A DNA stretch of 64,000 bases from Globisporangium splendens (lineage: Eukaryota; Oomycota; Peronosporomycetes; Pythiales; Pythiaceae), in assembly GCA_006386115.1 (NCBI GenBank), contig VFIW01000010.1, positions 744,001 through 808,000 on the forward strand. Reading direction: 5' to 3'. Within the stretch, counting starts at the first letter, position 1. Every line of letters starts with the position of its first letter. The notes beneath the pieces were generated by a model. The model was given only the letters and a program-made list of their open reading frames with translations. It ran no database searches and was not told the DNA's origin. This document shows, in pieces, positions 22,396-32,780 of this stretch. A program made the translations under genes and the position numbers.

Positions 22396-25133
22396 GCATA
22401 TATGCGTATGTGCACAGAGACACAGAGACACAGAGGAGAGCGCAGATGGCGGTCTATTGGGAAATGCGGACTCGTGCAGGGCATGAGCAAAAACCCGATG
22501 CAGACAAAGGGGAGGCAGAAGATTTGCAAGCAGTCCAGAAGCAAAAACCCAGGTGCACCACCCAGTTCCAAATGCTTTTTTCTGCGTCGCATTTTGGGAG
22601 GAGGGAAGCTTTTGCTGGCTTTACGCAAAGCGAGCAAACGCAGCCCTAAACGGGCGCATCACGTTGTAGGTATCGCAGCGCGTGCTCTTTCCGGCTCGTC
22701 TGTCCCTCTTCGATGCTTTCGGCAAGCACAACGCAAACCAGCAAGTTGCGCTTGCTCCATACTGAAAGCAAGTGAGGCACACACAACGAAAGCCCTAATC
22801 GCTTACCAATTGCACGTTGAACAACTCCAGTCGTCGTCTCTTTTTGTTTCCAACATGTTGTTTGTTTGCTTTCTTTCGGGTGTGCATTCATTCCTACCGT
22901 ACAAAAGAATCAAGACAAGGCGAGTCCATCTGCCAAAAACAGCACACAACAGCATGCGGCTGCAAGTCGTCCATTCTTTCTCTATTTTTAGGTATTCGTG
23001 TGCACATGTTCAACAGCATTTTCTAGATTTTTGCCGGTCTGACTGGCCACTGCTCACCCGAAGAAGGTCCGCCGTCTTATTCAAATATTCGCTCGTGTCC
23101 AGCGGTAACACTTGGCTCAGTTGGCGCCAACTGACGTTTCTTCCAGCCAGATTCCGTATAAAAGCTGGCTGCAGAGAACAAAAAGTAAATGGGAGCTCTG
23201 GATACCTTCGTGGTTGTACTGTGCAACCACATATACAATGTGTCCGCTGTTGACGTTTAGAGTGAGAAGGGGGCGATGCCAAGAAAAGGAAAAAGTTCAA
23301 AGTGGCGTTCCGTCTTTTCTCTCGTAACGAGTAGTTTTGTCAAATGTAGGGATGGTCCGTTTGTTATCGTAAAAAATCGACCGATTTAAAAGTCTCTTAT
23401 CTGGGTAAAACGATTTAAAACCAATAGAAAAGTGCATACCACGACTGGTTGGCTGAAGTCACTCAAAATTGGCATCTCATATGGAACACGTAAACACACA
23501 ACACCTCACAGACGGATACTCACTCGTCTTGCCGTTCATTAAGTGATGCTTCACGGACAATTACGAGGAAATTCATGTGCGACTTTCAACGTGGCATCAA
23601 TCCACCGCGGACGCCATAAAGGACCAGAATCAGACCAAAAAGTCGTTTCGAGCGTTTGATTTCATTCAAAACGCGAAATTTCACAAAAGACCGATCTCCA
23701 GTCAAATGACTTGGTATCTGTTTTTGAACCCGACCCTTCTCCACCAAAAAGGGCGTTCGGCAAAAATGTGCCCCTTGCAGAACTCAGCCAGTCAAAGACG
23801 CTGCGACGCATCCCTGCGTTTGGGTGGAGCGTGTCACTCGCAGCTGCTTCGAATCTTTTTGTTCCGTCGTTCCGCTCGCTTATGTCGACAGCCATTTGTT
23901 CGCACTCGTGACATCATTCCGCATCTTCTCTCCGTAGCCATCTTTGTCATGCAAGCTAAAGGAGCCTCAACATGTGACAGCGGCACACAAAGAAAGCCAA
24001 CGGCATGCAACACGAATCTTCCAGACTTTTCCTTCTCACCTGCTTCCTCTCTGCACAGTCGATTGCATGGGGTCGCATCTTCTTCATGCACGATTCAAGC
24101 AGAGTGATCCACTGATCAGCAAAAGTGTATGCGTGTCGAGTCCTCAACATTCTCCTTCTCGCCGTCCCGCTTGGAACTTCAACCGACACCGGAAAACGAG
24201 AGCAATGGCTGCGGTGCCACTGCGATCAGCTGGTGGCCTTGGAGAGCGAAATTTTGTAGACTTGCTCTCTCTCGTTCGACTTGTTCTCTGCTGTTTCGTC
24301 ACCGGACGAAGAAAAGCGGTGGTGGTGCAGATTCAAGGACGGACGGATGGATGGATACATTGGTGTTTGCTGTAAATGAATGCTCGCACCGTCCCATTTG
24401 ACCCATTTGACACGTAAACGTTGGTTTGTCTGGTTCAACAAGAGAATGTTTGTGTGAAGGACACACCTGCAATCACTCATTGCGGCAACGAGACGTTGAA
24501 CACAACCAAAGCGCAAGGTTGAAGAACATTTACCGATTGCGACAACCAAACAACCCGTGCGTGTAGACTGCACTCGTCTGCGTGCAATTGTTAAACGACC
24601 CAGTCCCGTCCCGTTGGACCATCGAAGGGAAGCGGCAATTCTCGCCAGTCAGCGGCGCAAGCACAAACCTGCACTTGCATGTGCACGCCGGATACAGCAT
24701 CTGATAAAGAGAAAAAAGAATGCTTTGAAATTAGTCTCCGATCAGATTTGCTTTCTGAAAGCATCATGCGCGGATTCTACAACTCGATTAAAGTACAGGC
24801 AGTTGTCGGCAAGTACACAGCGAATGTGCATTTATTTACGCATCGACAAACCCAACCACTTGCAGCAAAACCACCACCAACTTTTTGGCAAGTGTCGTGA
24901 CAATCAGCATGCACCTTCATATCCACACAAAGCGTATCTGATTTTGATTTTTCCATGCATTGTCCGTCCAAAATGGGCCAATCAGCGCCACATATCTCCC
25001 TAACTCGGTAGGTACACTTTCACTGGCTTTTGTGTCCCTCCTTCTCCTCACTTACGCAACCTTCGCGCAACCTCGCACTTCTTTTCTATTTGGGGTGTCT
25101 GTCATTCTGCCATCATTCCACACGCCGCGCGCC
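22396..25133. other. 2.7-kb region without a supportable gene
   Basis: Between the divergent orphan gene and the LRR kinase. All ORFs are short, with no recognisable residues and no splice logic linking them. Base composition is more A/T-rich than the flanking genes, and the word CGATTTAAAA occurs twice within about 35 bases near 23380-23420. Ends of the region should carry the two promoters. Confidence 0.5.
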
Positions 25134-28100
25134 ATGAGATTGCCCGTACTGCGCCTCATGCGGGTTCTTCCGGCGCTGTTTCTCACGATCGCGAGCGTCG
25201 CTCAGGGCGTCCGCATGGCCAACGTGACCTACTGCAGCGACACGTCGCACGTGGCGCTCACCACCTGCAACACGGGTGCGGTGCCCTGCGGCGCCGACCA
25301 GCCGTGCGTGCAGTACCCGAGTAGCGCCGCGACCAAGTGCAGCGAAGCCTCGCGCAACGACTGCCAGGCGCACGACGCCACGTGCACGTTCCAGTGCCTG
25401 GGCACGTACAACATGGTGAGCGCCAAGTGGACGCTCTTCGTTAAGGATCCCAAGACCACGGACGTCGCCGTCGTCGGCTCCACGGACCCGTTCCCGTCCG
25501 CGCCTGTCGACAAGATCACCAGCGCCGCCTTCTCCGACGAGACCAAGACCATGTGCGTATTTTGTGTGTGTGTGTGTGTGTGTCTGTGTATATAAAGGAC
25601 ATGGTGTATGTTGATACTATCGTTATATGTTGACAGCCAAATCACGGGCTTTGACAGCACGAATGTCCAGAAAGGCTCGGTCAAGAAAGTCACGTTCGAC
25701 GCCGACGCGTTCTCCGCCGTCGCCGTGCTGGAGACACTGTACGTCCAATGCCATATGCAGCTTCTTGTTTGTACGCTTCCTTATGTATAAATGACTTATG
25801 TGCGTTTTTATGATCTCTACGAACACAGCGTGGTGACCAACGTGGACATGTCGACGGCGTCGTCGGGTCTGCTCCCGCAAAGCGTATCCGCTCTGTAAGT
25901 TGCCCACTGTCTTTTAAACTAATATGTTTGCTTATAGAGGGAACGCATATATGTGGTGGTGGATATGACAAACTGACGCGTTTTCTATTTTGCATTTAAC
26001 GTTGTAGGTACCTGGAGAACTGCAACCTCAACGCATTCCCCCAGGGCATTGCCACGATGCGCAACCTCGCCGAGCTGTACGTCGTTATGAATGTGTATCT
26101 ACTGCTGATGTGGCGAGATATGTCAGTCTAACGAGTGTATATTTGGGTTTTGTACCCATTTGTGCTCGTCTGTAGCCATTTCACCAAGAACGTGATCGCC
26201 GAAATGCCTGCGAATGACTCGACGGTGGCCACGGCGCTCCAGAAGGTCAAGCTCTTGTACGTGGCAAGCGCTGTGCTTCACTCTGCAGTCCACAAGTCAC
26301 CACTGCAAAAGCCAATGACGAGACTGCTTGTGTCTCTTTCTGTAGGGATTTAAGCGCGAACGCATTGACGAAATTCGATCTGGTGCTTCCTGAAGTGACC
26401 ACACTGTACGTGTGAACTGATTGGAATTGGTGGATGGATAGACAGCTAACTCAACTGTGTCTTGAAATTTTGAAGGGATTTGAGCCAGAATCAGATCACC
26501 ACGTTCCCGACCGCTGTGTTCAGCATGGCCAAGCTCACATCACTGTAAGATCCTCGTTCTTTCCTATTGTTGGCGTGTAGTTTGTTGTTTGCTTACTAAC
26601 TTGTTGCTGTGAATGCGTCGTTGGAATAGGAACTTGACTGGCAACAGCATTAGCAGCTTGCAGCTGACGCAGGAGCAATACACGATGCTCAAGCGCTTGT
26701 CCGCTGGCGCACTCGGCATCTCGAGCGTGAGCGGATCTTGTGCGTCTGGTGCGACCGAAGGCAAAGTGCTGGACTCTGTCGTGTGTGTTTCCGCGAGTGC
26801 AGATGGCGGTACGACCACAAAAGGAAAGAAAGGTACGTCCATTCATTATGGAATGAGTCTCCTGTAGAACGTGACGATGACTCAAATGCGTGTTATCTTT
26901 CTTGTTTCTCTCCTGTAGGCTCGTCGAGCAGCGTCATCATCATCGTGTGCATCGTAGCGGGTGTGGTCCTCGTTGCAGGGATCGGCTTCTTCGTCTACCG
27001 CCGTCACAAGGCTCGCAGCAAAGACAACTACTTCGCGACTATGTCGTACAACAACAACACAGGCCAATCTGGGCCGCGTACGAATCCAAACTCCCGACCG
27101 AGTGGCTTCGGGTCCATGGGTCAACGGCCATCGACATTGCAGAACAACAATGAACGCGGGGGTGCATCGTCCGGATTCCCAGGCCCGTCGTTCTCGACAG
27201 GCGGGAATACCACTACCGGTTTGTACTCGGAGATCGGTCGCTACCAAGAGGAGATATCGCGAGGCACCGCTGCGAGCACCCAGGACACGATGCGCAACAT
27301 CCGCGACGCACCGCTGCGGATCCAGAAGAACGTGCTGCGCATCGACGCGTCCGAGATCAACTACACACGCAGCATCGCCAAGGGTGCGTTCGGCGAAGTG
27401 TGGCTGGCGCACCACGGAGGAGACCTCGTGGCAGTCAAGAAGCTGCTGACGGTCGATCCGGCGAGCGTATCGGATTTCGTCGCGGAGCTGAATTTGCTGG
27501 CCACTTTGTCGCACCCACGCATCCTGAAGCTCATTGGCGCGTGCTACGACGAGATGCTGTCGGACATACAGATCGTGACCGAGTACATGGACTCGGGCGA
27601 CCTGCTCACGGTGCTGCGCAAGCACTCGCCGACGGAGCTGACGTGGGAGAACGGCAAGGGTGCATTCTGCATGCAGATTTGCGAGGCTATCTACTACTTG
27701 CATACGCTGCCGACACCGTTGATCCATCGCGACATCAAGTCGCGCAACATCCTCATGGACTCGCGGAAGGGCGCCAAGCTGTCGGACTTTGGTGAGTCGC
27801 GCGAGCGCACGTTCCAGCAGACGATGACTGCCGGTGTGGGCACGGCGCGCTGGGTCGCGCCCGAGATCATCCTGGGCGAGGATTACTCGGAACTCGCCGA
27901 CATCTACTCGCTCGGCGTGCTGCTCACGGAGCTCGACACACACATGATCCCGTACCAGAACATGGGACTCGAGGAGTCGACGATCGTGCAGCAGGTGGCA
28001 GTCGGGAAGCTGCGCCCCAAGGTCTCGGACTCGTGTCCCGAGGTGATTCGACGACTCACACACGAGTGCCTCCAGTTCGACCCGCAGATGCGACCGCCAG

Positions 28101-28174
28101 CGGCCCGCGTGCTCCAGACGCTGCAGTCGTCCGCCATCGGTCGACGGCCCACGACGATCCTCGAGGCCGAGTAA
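25134..28174 (+). CDS. LRR receptor-like protein kinase of TKL type
   Basis: Nine exons (25134-25552, 25637-25738, 25829-25894, 26008-26076, 26176-26256, 26346-26405, 26476-26544, 26630-26832, 26919-28174) give 774 aa. Start 25134 is chosen because it begins a signal peptide (LPVLRLMRVLPALFLTIASVAQG). A Cys-rich ectodomain is followed by leucine-rich repeats, then a transmembrane helix at about 362-383 (VIIIVCIVAGVVLVAGIGFF) and a basic juxtamembrane RRHKAR. The kinase domain starts near 503: GAFGEV loop, VAVKK (Lys530), HRDIKSRN (Asp628), DFG (Asp646). HRDIKSRN and the GTARWVAPE activation loop mark the tyrosine-kinase-like group. Ligand and substrate are unknown. Each intron from the second to the seventh interrupts a Leu codon at the same LRR position. 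Confidence 0.93.
25564..25580. repeat. (GT)n microsatellite in LRR-kinase intron 1
   Basis: A run of GT dinucleotides just after the first splice donor of the LRR kinase gene. Simple repeat. Confidence 0.75.
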
Positions 28175-28423
28175 CGAGGTGTGCTTTCGTTTTTGTTTTC
28201 GTTTATTTTTTCGCTTTCCAGTTGGCTCGATGCCTCGAATCAGCTCGTTTCATCAACAACTTGCTCTTGCAGGATGTGGTGTGGGCTCTGTTAAATATAA
28301 GCAGGTCCCCTTTGCTCCCCAAGTGTTGCTGTGTTTGTGTAATTATTATATTCTCCCTCCAGGCTTTCTCGCGATTTCTTAAATAGTCGGCGAACAAGGT
28401 TTCCGCAATTCGCGTTAACCTCC

Positions 28424-30008
28424 ATGCATGTCGACATGCGCCGCGGCCGCTCTCCATCTTCTGGTGGCGCCAAGAGCAATCCGTTCGTGTCACCCGAGGT
28501 CTTCCGTTTGGTCGTGCGGCTCGAGGCGCAAAAGACTCTCGGTGCCGTGGACGTGGACGCGCTCGAGCGCAAGTTTCGCGTGCCGCACGGGTTCGCAGAC
28601 GAAGGAAACGAGCAGCGAAAGCACGAGGCAGCAGGATTTGATGGAAGTGTGCCATCTTGTGGAGTCCATTTGAGTCCAGACAGCCCACGTTTAACGTTAT
28701 GTTTAAAATGCAGTTGCCAGGGCCAGGGACGTACGAAGTCGCAGATCTATGGACCACGCGGAACGATGCGTCACATCCACAGCACCAATCGACCACTTTT
28801 GTGTCAAAGACTGGCCGGAATCCATACCAATTAGTGCCTCAAACAGCCTCGAGTACGAGTCGGGCCAGCGACCCTGCTTTTCTGAGCACTAACACTGTTA
28901 GCACGCCGCTGCTGGGCTCCTTCAGTCGAAGTGACTGGACGCTCCGAAGGGCAGTGAAGCCACAAACAGCAACACACCTAGCAGCCACAGTCCCCAGCAC
29001 TCTCCATCGCTCTCCAGCGCGCGCCACACACAAAGCGCTGTCTTCCTTCGCGTATCCAGAGATTCGCTGTTGCGTCCGCAGACGAATCCAGGACTCGGGT
29101 CAGACGCCTACGAACTTCCATCCTCCTCAGCATCCTCATCTTCGAATTGCTCGGCAGTCTTTGGCGCGTCCCGCGAGAAACGCGTCGTGATGTGGTCTCC
29201 CGCGCGCGATCCGCCATCGAATGCGATCCCCGAGGCTTGGAACGCGTCGCTCCAGTACGCCAAGACCAAGACCAAAGTGCTCCACGCTGTCGAGCAAAAG
29301 AACAGAAAGATGAAGAAAAAGCAGCTCGTCCACTTGCACGAGCGCGACACGAGCAGCAGTGACCATGACCACGCTGGACACTTGAAGCATCCTGGCACCA
29401 GCGAGCCATCACCACCGTTCGATCCGTTCGAGTGGCTTCGTCAGCAGCCCCATGGGGAGCAGCGCGCGGCGCTCCTGGCTGCAAAGTACGGTCTCGCCGA
29501 CCATCACGTCAAGACGAGCGCATCGCCATTATCTAGCAGTCTCCTTCCACACCTACCACCGAGTGACCACACGCTGCCACAAAGTGAGCATGCGGCAGCC
29601 GCCGTCGATCACGACCTCATTGAGGGACGCACCTCTCGTTCCCACGTGTCGCAGGAGCTACGACCAGAACTCAAGCGAACATTGTCACCATGTCCTTCAA
29701 CTCGAGAGCGCAAAACGAACGACGGCAGCAACGCCATTCTCCAGTGCAACGACGCAAGAGACGAGCGCATCGTCGTGAGCTGCCGCCTCCCCGGGGGAAT
29801 GGTGCTGACGTTGACGCTCTTCTCCAGAAAGAAGATCCGTCATCTCAAGGCGCTGATCCTGCAAAAGCAGACGCGGTTCACGCAGGAAACACAGTTCGAC
29901 TTGTACCTACCGAACGGGAGACGACTCGGACAACTAGAGGGCTCGTTGTATGCGAGCGGCATCGGCAACCGCTCGCTCGTGCAGATTGTGCCGACTTCGC
30001 CACGCTAA
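28424..30008 (+). CDS. Putative SHIPPO (PG-rich repeat)/ubiquitin-like protein; splicing or frame unresolved
   Basis: Coding character moves through all three frames. Frame A from the ATG at 28424 (or the next in-frame ATG at 28436) is open to about 28640 (RRGRSPSSGG, SPEVFRLVVRLEAQKTLGAVDV). Frame B, about 28642-28854, carries a SHIPPO-like motif (FESRQPTFNVMF, LPGPGTYEV). Frame C, about 28960-30008, has a second degenerate motif (NPGLGSDAYELP), a Lys-rich segment, a His/Ser-rich linker and a last 80 residues resembling a ubiquitin-like fold (VSCRLPGGMVLTLTLF, then LKALILQKQT, then FDLYLPNGRRLG). B to C can be joined with a GTACGA donor at 28855 and an AAG acceptor before 28960. I found no convincing intron for A to B; a 68-nt intron with a weak GTGCCG donor at 28580 is possible, otherwise a frameshift. 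PG-rich repeat proteins are often axonemal microtubule proteins, which would suit a zoospore-forming organism. Confidence 0.45.
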
Positions 30009-30102
30009 AGACACAAACACACAATGACAGCATTCCACAACAAAGCCAAGCACAACAGCACTCAACTCAAAACACAGCACACACGCCTCTTGATTTGTTA
30101 AC

Positions 30103-32271
30103 TTAGTCCACGGTCACGGCCTTTGCCAGGTTGCGCGGCACGTCCGGGTTGATGCCCTTGCGCACGGCGAGCTCGTAGGCGATGAGCTGCAGCGGGATGG
30201 ACGCCAGCAGCGCCGTCATCGGACCGTTCGTCGGGATCGGGATCACCGTGTCGGCGATGTTGGCGCACATCTTGGGGTTGTCGGTGATCACGATCGTGTA
30301 CGCGCCGCGCGCGCGCACCTCCTCGGCGCACGTTTTCATGTGGTTGGCGTGTTCGTCGTCGAGCACGATGAGAATGATCGGTGTGGCACCGAATTTGCCG
30401 TCCTGGGCATTCTCGATGAGCGCAAATGGACCGTGCTTCAGGGCACCACCCGGGTATCCTTCAGCGTGCAGGTACGTGATCTCCTTGATCTTGAGCGCGC
30501 CTTCGTACGCGATCGGCTCGCCGTAGCCGCGTCCGAGCACGAACAGGTGCTCCGACTTGTCGAGCTTCTCAGCGATGCGCGCACACAGTTCCCGCGAGCG
30601 CAGCGCCATGCCGATGGCGATCGGCAAGCGGTGCATGCACTGGATGAGCTCGTCCATCTTGGAGCGGTTGCCGTCCGCGCGGTTCTGCGCAAACCACGAC
30701 GCGATGAGCCCCATGACCGTGACCTGGGTCACGAACGCCTTGGTGCTCGCGACGGCGTTCTCGCGGCCGGCGTTCAGGTACACGCCGCACTTGGTGGACC
30801 GCGCGATGAGCGAACCCACCGTGTTGACGACCGAGAACGTCGGGATCTCGGCCGTGAGCTCCTCGGCGGCCTTGAGCACACGCTGCACATCCAGAGTCTC
30901 GCCAGACTGCGACACAACGAGCAGCCCGCCTTCTTTCTTGGGCAGGCGATCCGTCGAGCACTCCGACGCGTCCTCCGTGCTCACCGTGTCGAACGCGTTC
31001 AGCGAGCGCATCAGCTTAGCGCCGTACTTGCTCGCATACAGCGATGTACCGCACGCCGCGATCATCAGGTGCTTGATCTTGAGCATGCGCTCTTTCTCGG
31101 ACTCCAAGCCACCGAGGTACACGTGGTCGTCCGAGACACGGCCGCCGTAGCCCAGCGCCGCGGCGACGGCCTTGGGCTGCTCCATGATCTCGCGGATCGT
31201 CCAGTGCGGGTATGGCGCAGGCGAGAGACGCACTTTCACGTCCGGCGCCGTCGCCAATCGGCTCGTGGGGAAGCGCTGCAGGAAACCTTCGTTGTCATCC
31301 ACGGGGTTGAGTTCCGCCGAGTCTGCCTTGATCACGGCAACCTCGCCGTCTTGCAGCGAGATGAAGCGCTTCGTGTACCGACTGAACGCCGTCGTCTCGG
31401 ACGCGACGTACATCTCGTCAGAGCCGTACCCGATGCACAATGGAGACCCGTTGCGCGCAATCACAATCTTGCCTGGTTCGTCGCGCGCCATGACGCAAAG
31501 CCCCCACGTGCCTTCCAGACGCGAGAGCGCGATGCGCGTCGCCGTGAGCACGTCGGCGCCTTCGCCCATCAAATGACCGATGAGCTGTGCAGCGACCTCA
31601 GTATCGGTCTCGGTCGAGAACTCGACACCCTCGGCCATGAGCTCTTGCTTGATCTCGTAGTAATTGGTGAACGTGCCGTTGTGGATGATCGACACGCGGC
31701 CGTGCATGTCCGAGTGCGGGTGCGAGTTGCGGTCCGTCTTGCCGCCGTGGGTGGCCCACCGCGTGTGCGCGATGCCGACCGTGTTGCCGGCGTGCTGGTC
31801 CTTGGAGTGCTTGAGCAGGTCGATCGAGTCGGCCGTACCGCTCACAGACGCAAACTTGGTCGTCGTGATCGGCGACACCTCTTCGCTCGGTCCCACGAGC
31901 TTCTGCGTCGACATGCCCGCCGAGTCATAGCCGCGGTTCTGCAGGATCGTCACGCCTTCCAGCAGGAAATCCGTCGCGTTGTGGGTCTTGCCGACCACGC
32001 CGACGATGCCACAGCACTCGGCCTCCTGGTTCTGCTGGTTGTAGAGCAGGAACGCGCCGGCGCTGGACACCGCGAGCGCCGCGAACATGGCGCTGCTCCA
32101 GCGCTTGGTGTCGTCATTGGCAGCACTGGCGGCTGCAGCCGTTGTCTTGGCATTGGTGGCGAGCGAGCGCTTGAGCGCGTGAGACGGGCGCGACGTCATG
32201 CGGTAGCTGCTGCTGCTGGTGGCGGCGGCTGCGTGCGCGCGGCGCAGCGGGAGGGACGACGCGCGCAGCAT
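30103..32271 (-). CDS. GFPT1: Glutamine:fructose-6-phosphate aminotransferase (GFAT) with N-terminal leader and membrane-like segment
   Basis: An intronless 722-aa ORF. GFAT makes glucosamine-6-phosphate from fructose-6-phosphate and glutamine, the first step toward UDP-GlcNAc, chitin and glycans. The glutaminase domain begins at residue 87 with CGIVGVVG (nucleophile Cys87) and shows RGYDSAG, HTRWATHGG, NGTFTNY and TDTEV. Two SIS (sugar isomerase) domains follow, with SQSGETLD, NTVGSL, AGRENAVASTKAF and the family C-terminus RNLAKAVTVD. What is unusual is the first 86 residues: an Arg/Ser/Ala-rich stretch without acidic residues up to about 50, then a hydrophobic segment (about 61-77), before the Cys that must become N-terminal. 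Neighbour: MetRS starts 509 bases away on the other strand. Confidence 0.95.
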   Translation of the reverse strand: MLRASSLPLRRAHAAAATSSSSYRMTSRPSHALKRSLATNAKTTAAAASAANDDTKRWSSAMFAALAVSSAGAFLLYNQQNQEAECCGIVGVVGKTHNATDFLLEGVTILQNRGYDSAGMSTQKLVGPSEEVSPITTTKFASVSGTADSIDLLKHSKDQHAGNTVGIAHTRWATHGGKTDRNSHPHSDMHGRVSIIHNGTFTNYYEIKQELMAEGVEFSTETDTEVAAQLIGHLMGEGADVLTATRIALSRLEGTWGLCVMARDEPGKIVIARNGSPLCIGYGSDEMYVASETTAFSRYTKRFISLQDGEVAVIKADSAELNPVDDNEGFLQRFPTSRLATAPDVKVRLSPAPYPHWTIREIMEQPKAVAAALGYGGRVSDDHVYLGGLESEKERMLKIKHLMIAACGTSLYASKYGAKLMRSLNAFDTVSTEDASECSTDRLPKKEGGLLVVSQSGETLDVQRVLKAAEELTAEIPTFSVVNTVGSLIARSTKCGVYLNAGRENAVASTKAFVTQVTVMGLIASWFAQNRADGNRSKMDELIQCMHRLPIAIGMALRSRELCARIAEKLDKSEHLFVLGRGYGEPIAYEGALKIKEITYLHAEGYPGGALKHGPFALIENAQDGKFGATPIILIVLDDEHANHMKTCAEEVRARGAYTIVITDNPKMCANIADTVIPIPTNGPMTALLASIPLQLIAYELAVRKGINPDVPRNLAKAVTVD

Positions 32272-32780
32272 CTTCCTTCCACGAGAAGCTTCTGGAGATG
32301 CGAATCTGGAAATGAGCTGCTGATAGGCAAAAAGGGGGAAAAGTGGTTCCAGTCAGTATGGTGAAGTCACTCCAGGTGGAGCGCTCTGATTGGCTGAAAA
32401 GGGGAAAAGATACCTCACCTTTAGCCTCATTTCGTGGAAGCTCGTGCTGAATGGAGAATTGAATCTCGCAGCATTGTGACAGAGAGAAACATGGCGCACG
32501 CTGCTGTTGTGGACAGTATGAGAAGGCATTAGCTTGGTGCCATTGCACTAGTTGCGTGGTGTGGGTTTCTTTAGGTTGAAGGAGCCATTTTACACAATTC
32601 GTACTTGGTACATCTAAAACAGTACTGCACTGAATTGGTTTCCGTACTTAACAGCCGCCATGCAGTACCAAACATGTCACTAACAATATGCATTCACGTT
32701 AGTGACTGCATTGCACCTAAAGCTATCGATAAAGTACGAATGCGCACACTCAGCGTCCACCCCAATCAAGCAAAGACAAC
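32272..32780. promoter_or_regulatory. Divergent promoter region between GFAT and MetRS genes
   Basis: 509 bases between two start codons pointing apart. An inverted CCAAT word (ATTGG, 32389-32393) is present. No supported ORF; both promoters are expected here. Confidence 0.45.

Noticed and set aside
21949..23253. 434-codon plus-strand ORF
   Set aside because: Half is antisense to exon 1 of the orphan gene and the rest lies in the gene-poor gap; no motif or splice logic.
22396..25133. Possible transposon in the 2.7-kb gap
   Set aside because: No terminal inverted or long terminal repeats and no transposase, integrase or reverse transcriptase residues in any frame.
26882..28063. 393-codon minus-strand ORF opposite the LRR kinase
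   Set aside because: Antisense shadow of the kinase domain; no recognisable residues.
30340..32364. 674-codon plus-strand ORF opposite GFAT
   Set aside because: It is an antisense shadow of the GC-rich GFAT frame; composition is Arg/His/Val-rich without family motifs.
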